64,000 nt of DNA from Cellulosimicrobium sp. Marseille-Q4280 (GTDB lineage Bacteria; Actinomycetota; Actinomycetes; Actinomycetales; Cellulomonadaceae). Below the pieces are notes generated by a model, which was not told the origin of the DNA, ran no database searches, and worked only from the letters and a program-made list of their open reading frames with translations. The stretch is from assembly GCF_943181405.1 (NCBI RefSeq), contig NZ_CALPBY010000004.1, positions 62,001 to 126,000 on the forward strand. Reading direction: 5' to 3'. Shown piece by piece: positions 17,236 to 25,145 of this stretch. A program made the position numbers and the translations under genes. Within the stretch, counting starts at the first letter, position 1. The number at the start of each line of letters is the position of its first letter.

Positions 17236-18591
17236 TCAGTCCGACGGCACCGGTACCGGGCGCGCGAGGAGCTCGACGACGAGGAGGAGCACGCCCGCGA
17301 CGAGCGCCGTCCCCACGACGAGGGCGGGCGTCGGCTGCCCCGCGAGGAGCAGCACCAGTGCGGCGAGCGCGACGACGACGACGCGGACGAAGGTCTTGTG
17401 CCGGCCGAGCCACTCCCCGACCGGGCCCGAGGTCACCCCGCGGCCCGCTGCCCAGTCTCGGCCGGAGTCACCCACGCGGGCGAGTCCCGCGCGCAGGCTG
17501 CGGGCGGAGGCGCTCGACCCGCCGAGGTAGGCGGCGAGCGCGACGACGAGGCCCAGCACGCCGACCGTGCGCAGCGTGAGCCGCAGGAACGAGACGACCT
17601 GGTCGAACACGATCTCGGCGGCGTCCAGCCGCGCCACCTGTCCGCTCAGCGCATTGAGGTAGACGCTGCGCGCGACGGCGAGCGCGACACCCAGCAGGAC
17701 CATCGCCGCCGCGAGCGCCAGACCGGCGACCACGAGCGCGCGCAGACGGTGGTTCGCCGCGAGGACGCCGGCCGCGAGCAGGCCCAGCGCGACCCACGGG
17801 AGCCAGGTCGTGAGCACCACGAGCTGGGCGTAGCGGTTCTGGACCTGCACGAGCTGGGACGTCTGGACGATCGTGAAGCTCGCGTCGATCTCGGGGATGT
17901 TGGCGGCGACGTCGAGCCCGCGGTCGACGAGCCGCTGCTTGAGGATCTCGATCATCCCCGAGAGCTGGATGGTCAGCTGCCCGTCCGCTCCCACCTGCAG
18001 CACCTCGCCATCCTCGCCCCGCATGACGGCGACGAGCTGCTGGTGCGCGACCCGGTTCGCCTGCACCCACGCCTCCTCGAACGCGTCGCTCTGGACGACC
18101 CGATCGGCGGCGCTGCGCACGAACGACTCGACGCCGCTCGTCAGAGGCGCCTCGAGCGCGCTGAGCGCGCGTGTCGCACGGGGGGCGATGTCGTTCTCCT
18201 CGAGACCGCCGACGACGTCGTCGAGCAGCGCAGCCACGTCGATCCGGGACATGACCGCCTCGGTGAGCCGGCCCGCGACAGCCGACTGCACGACCGGGTC
18301 GCTCGCCAGGGGACCGACCGTCTCCACGTACCGCTCGGTGTCGGTCAGCTCGCGCTGCGCCCACGCCGCGACCGCACCCACCGGGGCGAGGAGCGCGCCG
18401 AGCGTGATGAGGACGACGCACGCCACCGCGCGCAGGCGGTGCGGGCGGGGACCGTCCTCGCGCCGCCGCGGCGCCCGCTCGGCCGGCGCCGCGACCTCCG
18501 CGGTGGCGAGCCGGCGTCGCAGCTCGGCGTTCTCCCGCTCGAGCGTCGCGAGCCGTTCCTCGACGGACGCGCCGTCGTTCGAGCCGTCCAT
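17236..18591 (-). CDS. Polytopic membrane protein of unknown function
   Basis: The 451-residue protein starts with a short coiled coil (EERLATLERENAELRRRL), then one membrane span (~55-80), an extracytoplasmic region of roughly 170 residues, and five or six further spans in the C-terminal half. I do not recognise the family. ATG 18591 is chosen over an upstream in-frame start because GGGAGG lies 7 nt before it. A TCACCC-type palindrome (18664-18680) is centred 81 bp before the start, which places the gene in the proposed LAL regulon. Confidence 0.75.
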   Translation of the reverse strand: MDGSNDGASVEERLATLERENAELRRRLATAEVAAPAERAPRRREDGPRPHRLRAVACVVLITLGALLAPVGAVAAWAQRELTDTERYVETVGPLASDPVVQSAVAGRLTEAVMSRIDVAALLDDVVGGLEENDIAPRATRALSALEAPLTSGVESFVRSAADRVVQSDAFEEAWVQANRVAHQQLVAVMRGEDGEVLQVGADGQLTIQLSGMIEILKQRLVDRGLDVAANIPEIDASFTIVQTSQLVQVQNRYAQLVVLTTWLPWVALGLLAAGVLAANHRLRALVVAGLALAAAMVLLGVALAVARSVYLNALSGQVARLDAAEIVFDQVVSFLRLTLRTVGVLGLVVALAAYLGGSSASARSLRAGLARVGDSGRDWAAGRGVTSGPVGEWLGRHKTFVRVVVVALAALVLLLAGQPTPALVVGTALVAGVLLLVVELLARPVPVPSD

Positions 18592-18663
18592 GCGCGTTCC
18601 TCCCGGGTGGCGGCGCTCGGCGGCCGCGACCTCCACTCTGCGGCAGGAGGGCGCGCCCGCTCC

Positions 18664-18680
18664 TCACCCGTCCGGGGTAG
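18664..18680. promoter_or_regulatory. TCACCC-N5-GGGTag near-palindrome, site 2a
   Basis: This copy has one intact half-site and one with two mismatches. It lies in the divergent region, centred 81 bp before the membrane-protein start. That is almost the same distance as site 4 from its gene (82 bp). Confidence 0.5.
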
Positions 18681-18689
18681 TCGGGCGAG

Positions 18690-18706
18690 GCACCCGTGCC
18701 GGGTGA
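18690..18706. promoter_or_regulatory. gCACCC-N5-GGGTGA palindrome, site 2b
   Basis: One mismatch from the perfect 17-bp dyad. It is centred 66 bp before GTG 18764, exactly the distance of site 1 from the ATPase start. Confidence 0.55.
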
Positions 18707-18763
18707 TCCGCCGGACCCGTGGCACGCGGATCCTTGCGGGACGTGGGAAGTCTGGAGGGCGAC

Positions 18764-19681
18764 GTGACCGGGACGACCGTGGTCGAGCTGACGGTGGTGG
18801 GGTCCGTCGACGTGTCCGACGTGTCCGACGCGGACCTCGCGGAGCTCGGGGTCCGCCGGGCGACGGTGTGCACCCTGCTCGAGGCGACGGTGCGCGACCA
18901 GGCGGCGCTCTACGGGCTGCTCCAGCGGCTCGCGTCCCTCGGTCTCGACCTGCTCGAGCTCCGCACGGCCGCGCCGGGGGCCCGCGCCGACGTCGAGGTC
19001 GTCGTCCGCGGCCCGGTGGGCGCCCTCGTGCAGGAGATGCTGCGCGACGTGAGCCGCTCCGTCCCGGCGGCGGTCACGTCGTACCGCGTGCGCGACACGG
19101 ACCTCGCCGGCCTGCTCGCCGTCGTCGACGGCATCCCCTCACCCTCGATGGGTGAGGACACTCACGGGGCCCGGGGTCACCGTGGATCCGCGGGGCTCGT
19201 TCCGGGACTCCGCCGCGTCGCGACGACGGAGGAGAGAGCGATGGACCGAGCGCTGGACGAGATGGGACCGATCGACTACCTGGTGGTGGAGTTCCCCGAG
19301 AACCGGCTCGACGGCGAGGCGCTCCCGCTCCTGGTCGAGCTCGTGGACCGCGGGATCATCCGCGTCCTCGACCTGGCGTTCGTCGAGAAGAACCGTGCGG
19401 GCGAGGTGTCGGGCATCGAGCTGCGCGACCTCGACAGCACCGGGGACTTCGACGTCTCGGTGTTCGAGGGCGCCTCGTCGGGCCTGCTGGGCGACGACGA
19501 CCTCGAGGAGGCCGGGGCCGCGCTCGAGCCCGGCAGCGCCGCCGGGGTGCTCGTGTACGAGAACGCGTGGGCGGCCCCGTTCGCGTCCGCGTTGCGTCGC
19601 GGCGGCGGGACCGTCGTCGCCGGGGGACGGATCCCCGTCCAGTCGATCGTCGCCGCGCTCGACGCCGTCGAGAGCCGCTGA
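18764..19681 (+). CDS. Open frame joining an uncharacterised ferredoxin-like domain to DUF6325
   Basis: From GTG 18764 (GGAGGG 5 nt upstream) an uninterrupted frame of 305 residues runs to the DUF6325 stop. Residues ~5-125 have an alternating strand/helix pattern suggestive of a beta-alpha-beta-beta-alpha-beta, ACT-like fold; I do not recognise the family. Residues ~126-159 look like untranslated DNA read through: they include palindrome site 3 and a strong ribosome site. Either the two domains are really fused, or the upstream gene has lost its stop by a point change or sequencing error. A nearby TGA in another frame (19153) would end it after a one-base shift. Confidence 0.5.
   Translation: MTGTTVVELTVVGSVDVSDVSDADLAELGVRRATVCTLLEATVRDQAALYGLLQRLASLGLDLLELRTAAPGARADVEVVVRGPVGALVQEMLRDVSRSVPAAVTSYRVRDTDLAGLLAVVDGIPSPSMGEDTHGARGHRGSAGLVPGLRRVATTEERAMDRALDEMGPIDYLVVEFPENRLDGEALPLLVELVDRGIIRVLDLAFVEKNRAGEVSGIELRDLDSTGDFDVSVFEGASSGLLGDDDLEEAGAALEPGSAAGVLVYENAWAAPFASALRRGGGTVVAGGRIPVQSIVAALDAVESR
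19139..19155. promoter_or_regulatory. TCACCC-N5-GGGTGA palindrome, site 3 (DUF6325 promoter)
   Basis: A perfect dyad (TCGAT centre) is centred 94 bp before ATG 19241. Its presence inside the open frame supports a separate promoter for the DUF6325 gene. Confidence 0.55.
19241..19681 (+). CDS. DUF6325 family protein
   Basis: ATG 19241 with GGAGGAGAG just upstream gives a 146-residue protein (start MDRALDEMGPIDYLVVEFPE) with an alternating alpha/beta pattern and the conserved YENAWAAPFASALRRGGG segment. I assign it to DUF6325, small actinobacterial proteins of unknown function usually found beside SHOCT-domain genes, as here. It is followed after 13 bp by a SHOCT protein. I regard this internal start as the real translation start even though the frame is open further upstream. 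Confidence 0.75.
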   Translation: MDRALDEMGPIDYLVVEFPENRLDGEALPLLVELVDRGIIRVLDLAFVEKNRAGEVSGIELRDLDSTGDFDVSVFEGASSGLLGDDDLEEAGAALEPGSAAGVLVYENAWAAPFASALRRGGGTVVAGGRIPVQSIVAALDAVESR

Positions 19682-19694
19682 GGAGGAGCACGCC

Positions 19695-20012
19695 ATGGGA
19701 CTGATCCGAGGAGTCGCCAGGACCGCCGTCGTCGCGGGGACGGCGAGCGCCGTCTCCGGGCGCGTGCAGCGCCGCCAGCAGGGACGCTGGGCCGCGCAGG
19801 ACGCCCAGAACGCGCAGCCGGCCTACGCCGAGCCGCAGTACGCACCGCCCCCGCAGCAGTACGCGGCCCCTCCGCCCGCGCCCGCAGCCCCGGCCGGCGA
19901 CGACATGGACGCGAAGCTGGCGCAGCTGCGCGAGCTCGCCGGGCTGCGCGACCAGGGCGTCCTCACCCCGGCCGAGTTCGACGCCCAGAAGGCGCGGATC
20001 CTCGCCACCTGA
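19695..20012 (+). CDS. SHOCT-domain small protein
   Basis: The 105-residue protein has a basic N-terminus, a Pro/Tyr/Gln-rich middle (PQYAPPPQQYAAPPPAP) and a C-terminal SHOCT helix pair (LRELAGLRDQGVLTPAEFDA), a short motif common in actinobacterial membrane or stress proteins and thought to mediate oligomerisation. AGGAGG lies about 8 nt before ATG 19695. It is co-transcribed with the DUF6325 gene. Confidence 0.85.
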   Translation: MGLIRGVARTAVVAGTASAVSGRVQRRQQGRWAAQDAQNAQPAYAEPQYAPPPQQYAAPPPAPAAPAGDDMDAKLAQLRELAGLRDQGVLTPAEFDAQKARILAT

Positions 20013-20112
20013 ACCACCTCGCACGCGACATCGGGCCGGCCCGTCGTCCTGACGGGTCGGCCCGACGTCGCCCCGGCCTCGGGATCCGGCGTCCCGAGGC
20101 CGGCGCCCCGGA

Positions 20113-20502
20113 CTAGGCGAGCGCCTTCGCCTTGAGCTGCGCGAACTCGCCCGCGTCGATCGTCCCCGCGTCGTAGAGCGCCTTGGCGTCCGCGATCTCG
20201 GCGGTCGCGGACCTCCCGCCGCCGCTGCCGGCGGTCGCCCGGACGTAGTCGTCCATGATCTGCTTGCGCGCACGGTCCTCCTCGGCGTGACGCTCGGCCA
20301 TGCCCCGTCCGCGCGCGATCAGGTAGACCAGCGCGCTGAGGTACGGCACGAGGATCAGCGCCACGACCCACAGCGCCTTCAACCAGCCGCTGAGGTGCTT
20401 GTCCCGGAAGAGGTCGCCCAGGATCTGGAAGAGCACGATCAGGTACGCGATGAAGAAGAACCACCACACCATGAGCCAGAACCAGCTCCAGAAGTCGTCC
20501 AC
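20113..20502 (-). CDS. PLDc_N-like membrane protein with C-terminal SHOCT motif
   Basis: The 129-residue protein has two membrane spans in the N-terminal half (FWLMVWWFFFIAYLIVLFQI and ALWVVALILVPYLSALVYLI), the arrangement of the cardiolipin-synthase N-terminal domain (PLDc_N) without its catalytic part. It ends in a SHOCT motif (AKALYDAGTIDAGEFAQLKA). A TCACCC palindrome is centred 82 bp upstream of the start. A separate 20-bp inverted repeat (20522-20541, GGTCACGGG/CCCGTGACC) lies just before the start. Function unknown; its company suggests envelope stress. Confidence 0.85.
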   Translation of the reverse strand: MDDFWSWFWLMVWWFFFIAYLIVLFQILGDLFRDKHLSGWLKALWVVALILVPYLSALVYLIARGRGMAERHAEEDRARKQIMDDYVRATAGSGGGRSATAEIADAKALYDAGTIDAGEFAQLKAKALA

Positions 20503-20521
20503 GGTGCACCCCTCGTCTCGG

Positions 20522-20541
20522 GGTCACGGGGTCCCGTGACC
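20522..20541. promoter_or_regulatory. Inverted repeat GGTCACGGG-GT-CCCGTGACC before the PLDc_N/SHOCT gene
   Basis: A perfect 9-bp-arm dyad lies 20 bp before the start codon, in the probable 5' leader or core promoter. It is distinct from the TCACCC palindromes. Confidence 0.45.
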
Positions 20542-20575
20542 GCCTCTACCGTGGCGTGACGGCGACGACCGGACC

Positions 20576-20592
20576 TCACCCGTCAGGGGTGA
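20576..20592. promoter_or_regulatory. TCACCC-N5-GGGTGA palindrome, site 4
   Basis: A perfect 17-bp dyad (GTCAG centre) overlaps the stop codon of the alpha/beta hydrolase gene and is centred 82 bp upstream of the PLDc_N/SHOCT gene on the minus strand. Confidence 0.6.
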
Positions 20593-21421
20593 TCGTGGGG
20601 TCACGACGGATCTGCAGCACGCGCGCGATCCCGGGGGAGTCCGGGTCGTCGGTGATCTCCCGGCCGTCGAGCCAGCACGACACGACGTGCGCGAGCTCGC
20701 CGGGGTGGCTGAAGTTCATCGCGTGCGCGGCTCCCTCGATGAGCGCGACCGTGAGGTGTGCCGGGGCGAGCCGTCCCACCTCGCGCACGCGCCGCGGGGG
20801 CGGCATCAGCGGGTCCCGCGAGCCGAGCACGGCGAGCGTCGGGACCGGGGTCCGCAGGATCCGCTCGAGGGACGGGAAACGTGCCAGCTCGCTGAAGAGG
20901 TGCAAGGTCGAGACGGGACCGAACCGCACGTAGTCGGGCACGGCGACCCGCGCCATCGCGGGGCTCTCGCGCGTCGCGTCGCGGGCGAGCTGGACGAGGG
21001 CGCGCGCGAAGGGCTGGTTGTGGACGCCACCCGCGGGGGACGCGAGGACGACGCCGGCGACACGGTCTGGCGCCTGGTGCGCGACCTCCAGGCTGACGGG
21101 CCCGCCCATCGAGTTCCCGATCAGCACGACCCGGTCGAGCTCCAGGGCGTCGAGCAGCTCGAGGAGCGCCAGCGCCAGTGCCGGGATGCCGAGCGCGGAC
21201 CCCCAGTCCGGCGTGCGCCCGTAGCCCGGCAGGTCGGGGACGAACGTCGTCGCGCGGTGGGCGAGGAGCGACGCCGTCGGGAGCAGGTAGGTGCCGGAGA
21301 CGGCGAACCCGTGCACGTGCACGATCGGCACGCTCCCGGGCACCTCGGGGCCGACGCGGACGAACACGGGACGCCCCCCGACGTCGACCTCGCGCTCTTC
21401 CCAGACGATGTCGCCGCTCAT
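20576..21421 (-). CDS. Alpha/beta hydrolase
   Basis: The 281-residue protein is a soluble alpha/beta hydrolase with oxyanion motif HVHGFA, nucleophile elbow GNSMGG (Ser104), acid in GSRDPLMPP and a catalytic His in GAAHAMNF. It resembles meta-cleavage-product hydrolases and lipase-like enzymes; the substrate is unknown. ATG 21421 starts the conserved fold. It is transcribed toward the PLDc_N/SHOCT gene, whose palindromic control site overlaps its stop codon. Confidence 0.88.
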   Translation of the reverse strand: MSGDIVWEEREVDVGGRPVFVRVGPEVPGSVPIVHVHGFAVSGTYLLPTASLLAHRATTFVPDLPGYGRTPDWGSALGIPALALALLELLDALELDRVVLIGNSMGGPVSLEVAHQAPDRVAGVVLASPAGGVHNQPFARALVQLARDATRESPAMARVAVPDYVRFGPVSTLHLFSELARFPSLERILRTPVPTLAVLGSRDPLMPPPRRVREVGRLAPAHLTVALIEGAAHAMNFSHPGELAHVVSCWLDGREITDDPDSPGIARVLQIRRDPTITPDG

Positions 21422-21510
21422 GGCGCGATGCTCCCAGAGCGCGCGACGGTCGGCACGCCGACGGGAGACCGCGCTCGGTCGGCGCGTCAGGCCGAGCGTG
21501 CGGCCGAGCG

Positions 21511-23655
21511 TCAGGCCGCCGTGGTGACGTGCACGACGAGCGCCTGTGCGGGCCACAGCGCGGGGACCTGGAGACCGACCTCGGCGAGCACGCGCCCGCT
21601 GACCGTGACGGGCGTCGTCAGCCACGGCGGCGTGACCCAGCCGTGGCGCGCGAGCCCGATCTCGTCGCGCACCCGGACCGTGTAGCGGCGGTCGGGGTCG
21701 AGCCCGTGCAGGGGGACGCGCTCCGGCAGCGCGTCCTCGAGCGTCGCCACGGTGGCGACCGTCCAGACACCCTCCGAGCGGTCCGGGAGGACTGCCCCGA
21801 CGACGCGCAGCGCCGGGTCGACGACGTCGGCGTGCACCGCGGTCCCGGTGTGGAGCACGTGCCGCAGCTCCTTGTAGAGCGCTGCGAAGGCCGTGATCGT
21901 CGCGACCTCGTCGGGACCGCACCCGAGGACGTCCCACTCGAAGCCCGCCGACCCCATGAGGCTCGTCGCGAGGCGGTAGGAGAGGTCGGTCGTGCGACCG
22001 GACGAGTGCGCCTCCCCGGGACCGACGTGCCCGCCGACGAGCTCGGGCGGCAGGAGGAGCTGCGTCCAGCGCTGGATGTCCTGGCGCTCGACCGGGTCGT
22101 TGGAGTCCGACGCCCAGACGCGGTCGGCCACCGCCATGACGCCGAGGTCCGTGCGTGCGCCGCCCGACGAGCACGACTCGATCTCGAGGCCGGGACGCCG
22201 TTCCTTGAGCTCGGCCATGAGCGCGTACGCCGCACGGGTCTGGGCGTGCGTGCCGGGACGGCCGTCGTGGACCGTCTCGACGAGGTCGCGGTTGTGGTCC
22301 CACTTGACGAAGTCCACGCCCAGCTCGCCGATCACGGCGCTCATCGCGTCGCGCACGTGGGCGTACGCGTCCGGGTTCGCGAGGTCGAGGACGTGCTGGC
22401 CGCGCCACGACAGCCCGGCGGGCGCGTCGAGGTGGGTGGGGCTGTGCAGGAGCCAGTCCGGGTGGGCTCGAGCCAGGTCGGAGTCGAGGTTGACCATCTC
22501 CGGCTCGAACCACAGCCCGAGCTCCATCCCGAGCCCGTGCACGAGGTCGGCGAGCGGCCCGAGACCGTCGGGCCACACCGTCCGGTCGACCCACCAGTCC
22601 CCGAGGCCGCGGGTGTCGTCACGGCGGTCGTGGAACCACCCGTCGTCGAGCACGAACCGCTCCACACCGACCTCCGCCGCGCGCCGCGCGAGCGCGTCGA
22701 CGCGCGCCGGGTCGTGGTCGAAGTAGACGGCCTCCCACGTGTTGAGCACGAGCGGCCGCGGCGACCGGGGGTGCTGCGGCCGCGCCCGCAGGTACGTGTG
22801 GAAGCGCGCCGCGACGCCGTCGAGCCCGTCGCCCGACCACGCGAAGTACGTCGTGGGGGCCGTGTGCTCCTCGCCGGGGGCGAGGACGACCTCGCCCGGG
22901 CGCAGCAGCTCGCCCGCGCCGAGGAGCGTCGGGTGCTCGGGCGTGCGGTCGACGCGGTAGGTGACGTCGGCGCTCCAGCCGAGGTGCACCGCCCAGACGT
23001 CGCCGCGCCGGTCGCGCGGCGCGCCCGCCGAGGCCAGCACGACGTGCGGCGAGTCGTGCCCGACGCGTCCGCGTCGGGTCTGGCGCGTCGTCGAGCCGCG
23101 CGGCGTCTCGGTCGTGCGTGGCGACTTCTCGCGCGTCCACCGCCCGGTGAACGACGTCAGGTGGTCCGCGCGCGTCGGCACGGGGAGCGTCGCCTCGAGC
23201 TGGTGCACGGTGAGGGGCTCGTCACCGCCGTTCACCAGCGCGTGGTCGACCGTCACCACGCCGCCTGCGCCGATCGCGAGGCGCGTCGTCAGGCGCAGGC
23301 CGGCCGTGGCGTCGTGCGCCTCGACGACGAGCGCGGCCCCGCCTGCGCCGTCGCCCGCGCGCCGGACCTGTGCGGTCCAGCGCGGGAACACCGGGCGCCC
23401 GGAGCGCTCCAGGAGGATCCCGGGCCGCCCGGCCCAGCCCTCGGAGTCCTGCGGGAGCAGGCTCAGGCGCCACGCGGCGTCGAGGGTCCCGGGCGGCGTC
23501 TGGCGCGTCGTGGCCAGCGCGAGCCCGTCGAGGAGGTCGTCGTCGAGCTCGCCCAGGTCGGCGCCCCAGTGCAGCACCGCGGGCAGCCCTGTGGCCGGGG
23601 TCTCGACGACCAGGGCGACGCCGTCACGGCGCAGGATCGTGCGGTCGAGGTCCAT
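21511..23655 (-). CDS. Alpha-galactosidase, GH36
   Basis: The 714-residue protein has the GH36 layout: N-terminal beta-supersandwich, a central (beta/alpha)8 barrel beginning near LVLNTWEAVYFDHDPARV, and a C-terminal beta domain. The nucleophile is Asp453 in FVKWDHNRD. The acid/base lies in SDSNDPVERQ (516-525). The pocket motifs DDGWF, WFEPEMVN and SCSSGGARTD are present. It removes alpha-galactosyl units from oligosaccharides, here probably galactomannan fragments. No signal peptide, so it acts in the cytosol. ATG 23655 is preceded by GAGAGGACGAGG. Confidence 0.92.
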   Translation of the reverse strand: MDLDRTILRRDGVALVVETPATGLPAVLHWGADLGELDDDLLDGLALATTRQTPPGTLDAAWRLSLLPQDSEGWAGRPGILLERSGRPVFPRWTAQVRRAGDGAGGAALVVEAHDATAGLRLTTRLAIGAGGVVTVDHALVNGGDEPLTVHQLEATLPVPTRADHLTSFTGRWTREKSPRTTETPRGSTTRQTRRGRVGHDSPHVVLASAGAPRDRRGDVWAVHLGWSADVTYRVDRTPEHPTLLGAGELLRPGEVVLAPGEEHTAPTTYFAWSGDGLDGVAARFHTYLRARPQHPRSPRPLVLNTWEAVYFDHDPARVDALARRAAEVGVERFVLDDGWFHDRRDDTRGLGDWWVDRTVWPDGLGPLADLVHGLGMELGLWFEPEMVNLDSDLARAHPDWLLHSPTHLDAPAGLSWRGQHVLDLANPDAYAHVRDAMSAVIGELGVDFVKWDHNRDLVETVHDGRPGTHAQTRAAYALMAELKERRPGLEIESCSSGGARTDLGVMAVADRVWASDSNDPVERQDIQRWTQLLLPPELVGGHVGPGEAHSSGRTTDLSYRLATSLMGSAGFEWDVLGCGPDEVATITAFAALYKELRHVLHTGTAVHADVVDPALRVVGAVLPDRSEGVWTVATVATLEDALPERVPLHGLDPDRRYTVRVRDEIGLARHGWVTPPWLTTPVTVSGRVLAEVGLQVPALWPAQALVVHVTTAA

Positions 23656-23697
23656 CCTCGTCCTCTCGGTGGGCTCGTCGTGTCGTGGCACCGGTTC

Positions 23698-23753
23698 GTC
23701 GGCAGGTCGTCGGCAGGTCATTGGCAGGGGGTCGGCAGGTCGTCGGCGCTGTC
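23698..23753. repeat. 11-bp tandem repeats (GTCGGCAGGTC, about five copies, three exact)
   Basis: Units at 23698-23708, 23709-23719 and 23731-23741 are identical; those at 23720 and 23742 are degenerate. The array fills the gap between the GH36 start and the stop of the upstream ROK gene. The 11-bp period is about one helical turn. Confidence 0.6.
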
Positions 23754-24990
23754 AGGCCGCGCGCGGGCCGGGGCCCGCGGCGTCGGACGCGGGCCGTGGC
23801 TCGGGCGGCCCGCGGAGCACCGAGACCGCGACGCCGACGGCGGCCGCCGTCGTCCCGTGCGTGGACAGCGTCGCACGGACGGGCCGCAGGTCCCGGTTGT
23901 ACGCGGCTCGGTCGAGCGACCGCTGGACGCGGGGCACGACGACGTCGCCCACCGTGCCCAGGGCGGGCCCGGCGAAGACCACGACGTCGAGGTCGAAGAG
24001 GTTCGCGAGCGTGACCGCCGCGAGCCCGAGGGCGTCCCCCGCGTCGCCGAGCAGGCGCGCGGCCGCGACGCTCCCGTCGCGTGCTGCGCGCGCGACGCGC
24101 TCGAGCTCGACGAGCGTCTCGTCGGGCCGGCCGGTGAGCCCCAGGTGGTCGAGACCCGGCTCGGCGAGGGCGCGCGCGACGACGGCCTCGGGTCCGGCGA
24201 GCACCTCGACGCACCCGCGGTTCCCGCAGCGGCAGCGCGGGCCGACGCGGTCGAGGCTGATGTGGCCGAGCTCGACGGCGTTGCCCGACAGCCCGCGGTA
24301 GGCCAGGCCGTCGACGACGACGCCCCCGCCCAGGCCGCTGCTGCAGTAGACGAGCCCGAACGTCGCGGGGGAGCTTGCCGTGACCTGCTCGCCCGCCCAC
24401 TGCTCACCCACCGCGGCAGCGGTCGCGTCGTTCTCGAGCCGGACGGGCAGACCGAGGCGCGCGGCGAGGTCGGTGACGAGGGGGTACCCGCGCCACGCCG
24501 GGGTGGGCTGCGGGGTGAGGAGCACGCCTCGTTCCTCGTCCTGGGGACCGTGCGTCGCGAGGCCCACGCCGAGCACGCGCTCGGCGGCGACGCGCGCGTC
24601 GTCGAGCACGGCCCGGACCTGGGCCGCGACGATCCCGAGATAGTCCCCGGGCGCCTCGCGCCCGGTGCCGCGCAGCGCGGACCGGGCGACCGTTCGCCCG
24701 GCGAAGTCGAGCAGGACGACGCTCGCCGAGCAGCGGTCGAGCTGGACCCCGACGGCGTACCAGGCCTCGGGGTCCACCGCGAGCAGCCGGCGCGGGGTGC
24801 CGCCCGACTTCTGGCGGCCCACCTCGCGGACCAGGCCGTCCGCCACGAGCTCGCGCACGACGTGGGTGATGGTCGCGGGGGTCAGGCCGGTGCGCTCGGC
24901 GATCTCGACGCGGCTGAGGGTGCCGGTCGAGCGCACGAGGTCGAGCACGGCCGCGCGGGTCGCGCTCCGGCCGGGTGCGCTGCGGGACAT
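23752..24990 (-). CDS. ROK-family transcriptional repressor of the mannan locus
   Basis: The 412-residue protein has a winged HTH (LSRVEIAERTGLTPATITHV, residues ~25-60) and a ROK domain with the ENDATAAAVGEQW motif and the complete zinc site CRCGNRGC preceded by ELGHISLD. It lies between the GH36 gene and the divergent ABC importer operon, the usual place for a local ROK repressor responding to a sugar. In Thermotoga maritima the ROK protein ManR controls a comparable mannan locus. The palindromic TAAATTTA between the importer's -35 and -10 boxes is its probable operator. Confidence 0.88.
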   Translation of the reverse strand: MSRSAPGRSATRAAVLDLVRSTGTLSRVEIAERTGLTPATITHVVRELVADGLVREVGRQKSGGTPRRLLAVDPEAWYAVGVQLDRCSASVVLLDFAGRTVARSALRGTGREAPGDYLGIVAAQVRAVLDDARVAAERVLGVGLATHGPQDEERGVLLTPQPTPAWRGYPLVTDLAARLGLPVRLENDATAAAVGEQWAGEQVTASSPATFGLVYCSSGLGGGVVVDGLAYRGLSGNAVELGHISLDRVGPRCRCGNRGCVEVLAGPEAVVARALAEPGLDHLGLTGRPDETLVELERVARAARDGSVAAARLLGDAGDALGLAAVTLANLFDLDVVVFAGPALGTVGDVVVPRVQRSLDRAAYNRDLRPVRATLSTHGTTAAAVGVAVSVLRGPPEPRPASDAAGPGPRAA

Positions 24991-25051
24991 CGTCGTCGAC
25001 CTCCTGGACGGTTCGAGGTGCCCGACGCCGGTGCCGAGCCGCGGCGATATC

Positions 25052-25081
25052 TTGACACGGTAAATTTAGTGGGGCAAGAAT
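25052..25081 (+). promoter_or_regulatory. Importer promoter with central TAAATTTA operator
   Basis: TTGACA (25052-25057), an 18-bp spacer and AAGAAT (25076-25081) form a promoter in the divergent region. The 8-bp palindrome TAAATTTA (25061-25068), strikingly AT-rich for this genome, sits between the boxes and is flanked by CTTG (25051-25054) and CAAG (25075-25078). This fits repression by the adjacent ROK protein. Confidence 0.6.
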
Positions 25082-25145
25082 CCTCCTGCGGTCATCGCCC
25101 AGAACCGGCCACCGTCGGCCGGTCGCCACCCGAGGAGGACCACTG

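Noticed and set aside
20522-20541. The GGTCACGGG/CCCGTGACC dyad as another member of the TCACCC regulon
   Set aside because: It shares TCAC but lacks the TCACCC-N5-GGGTGA spacing, so it was kept as a separate site.
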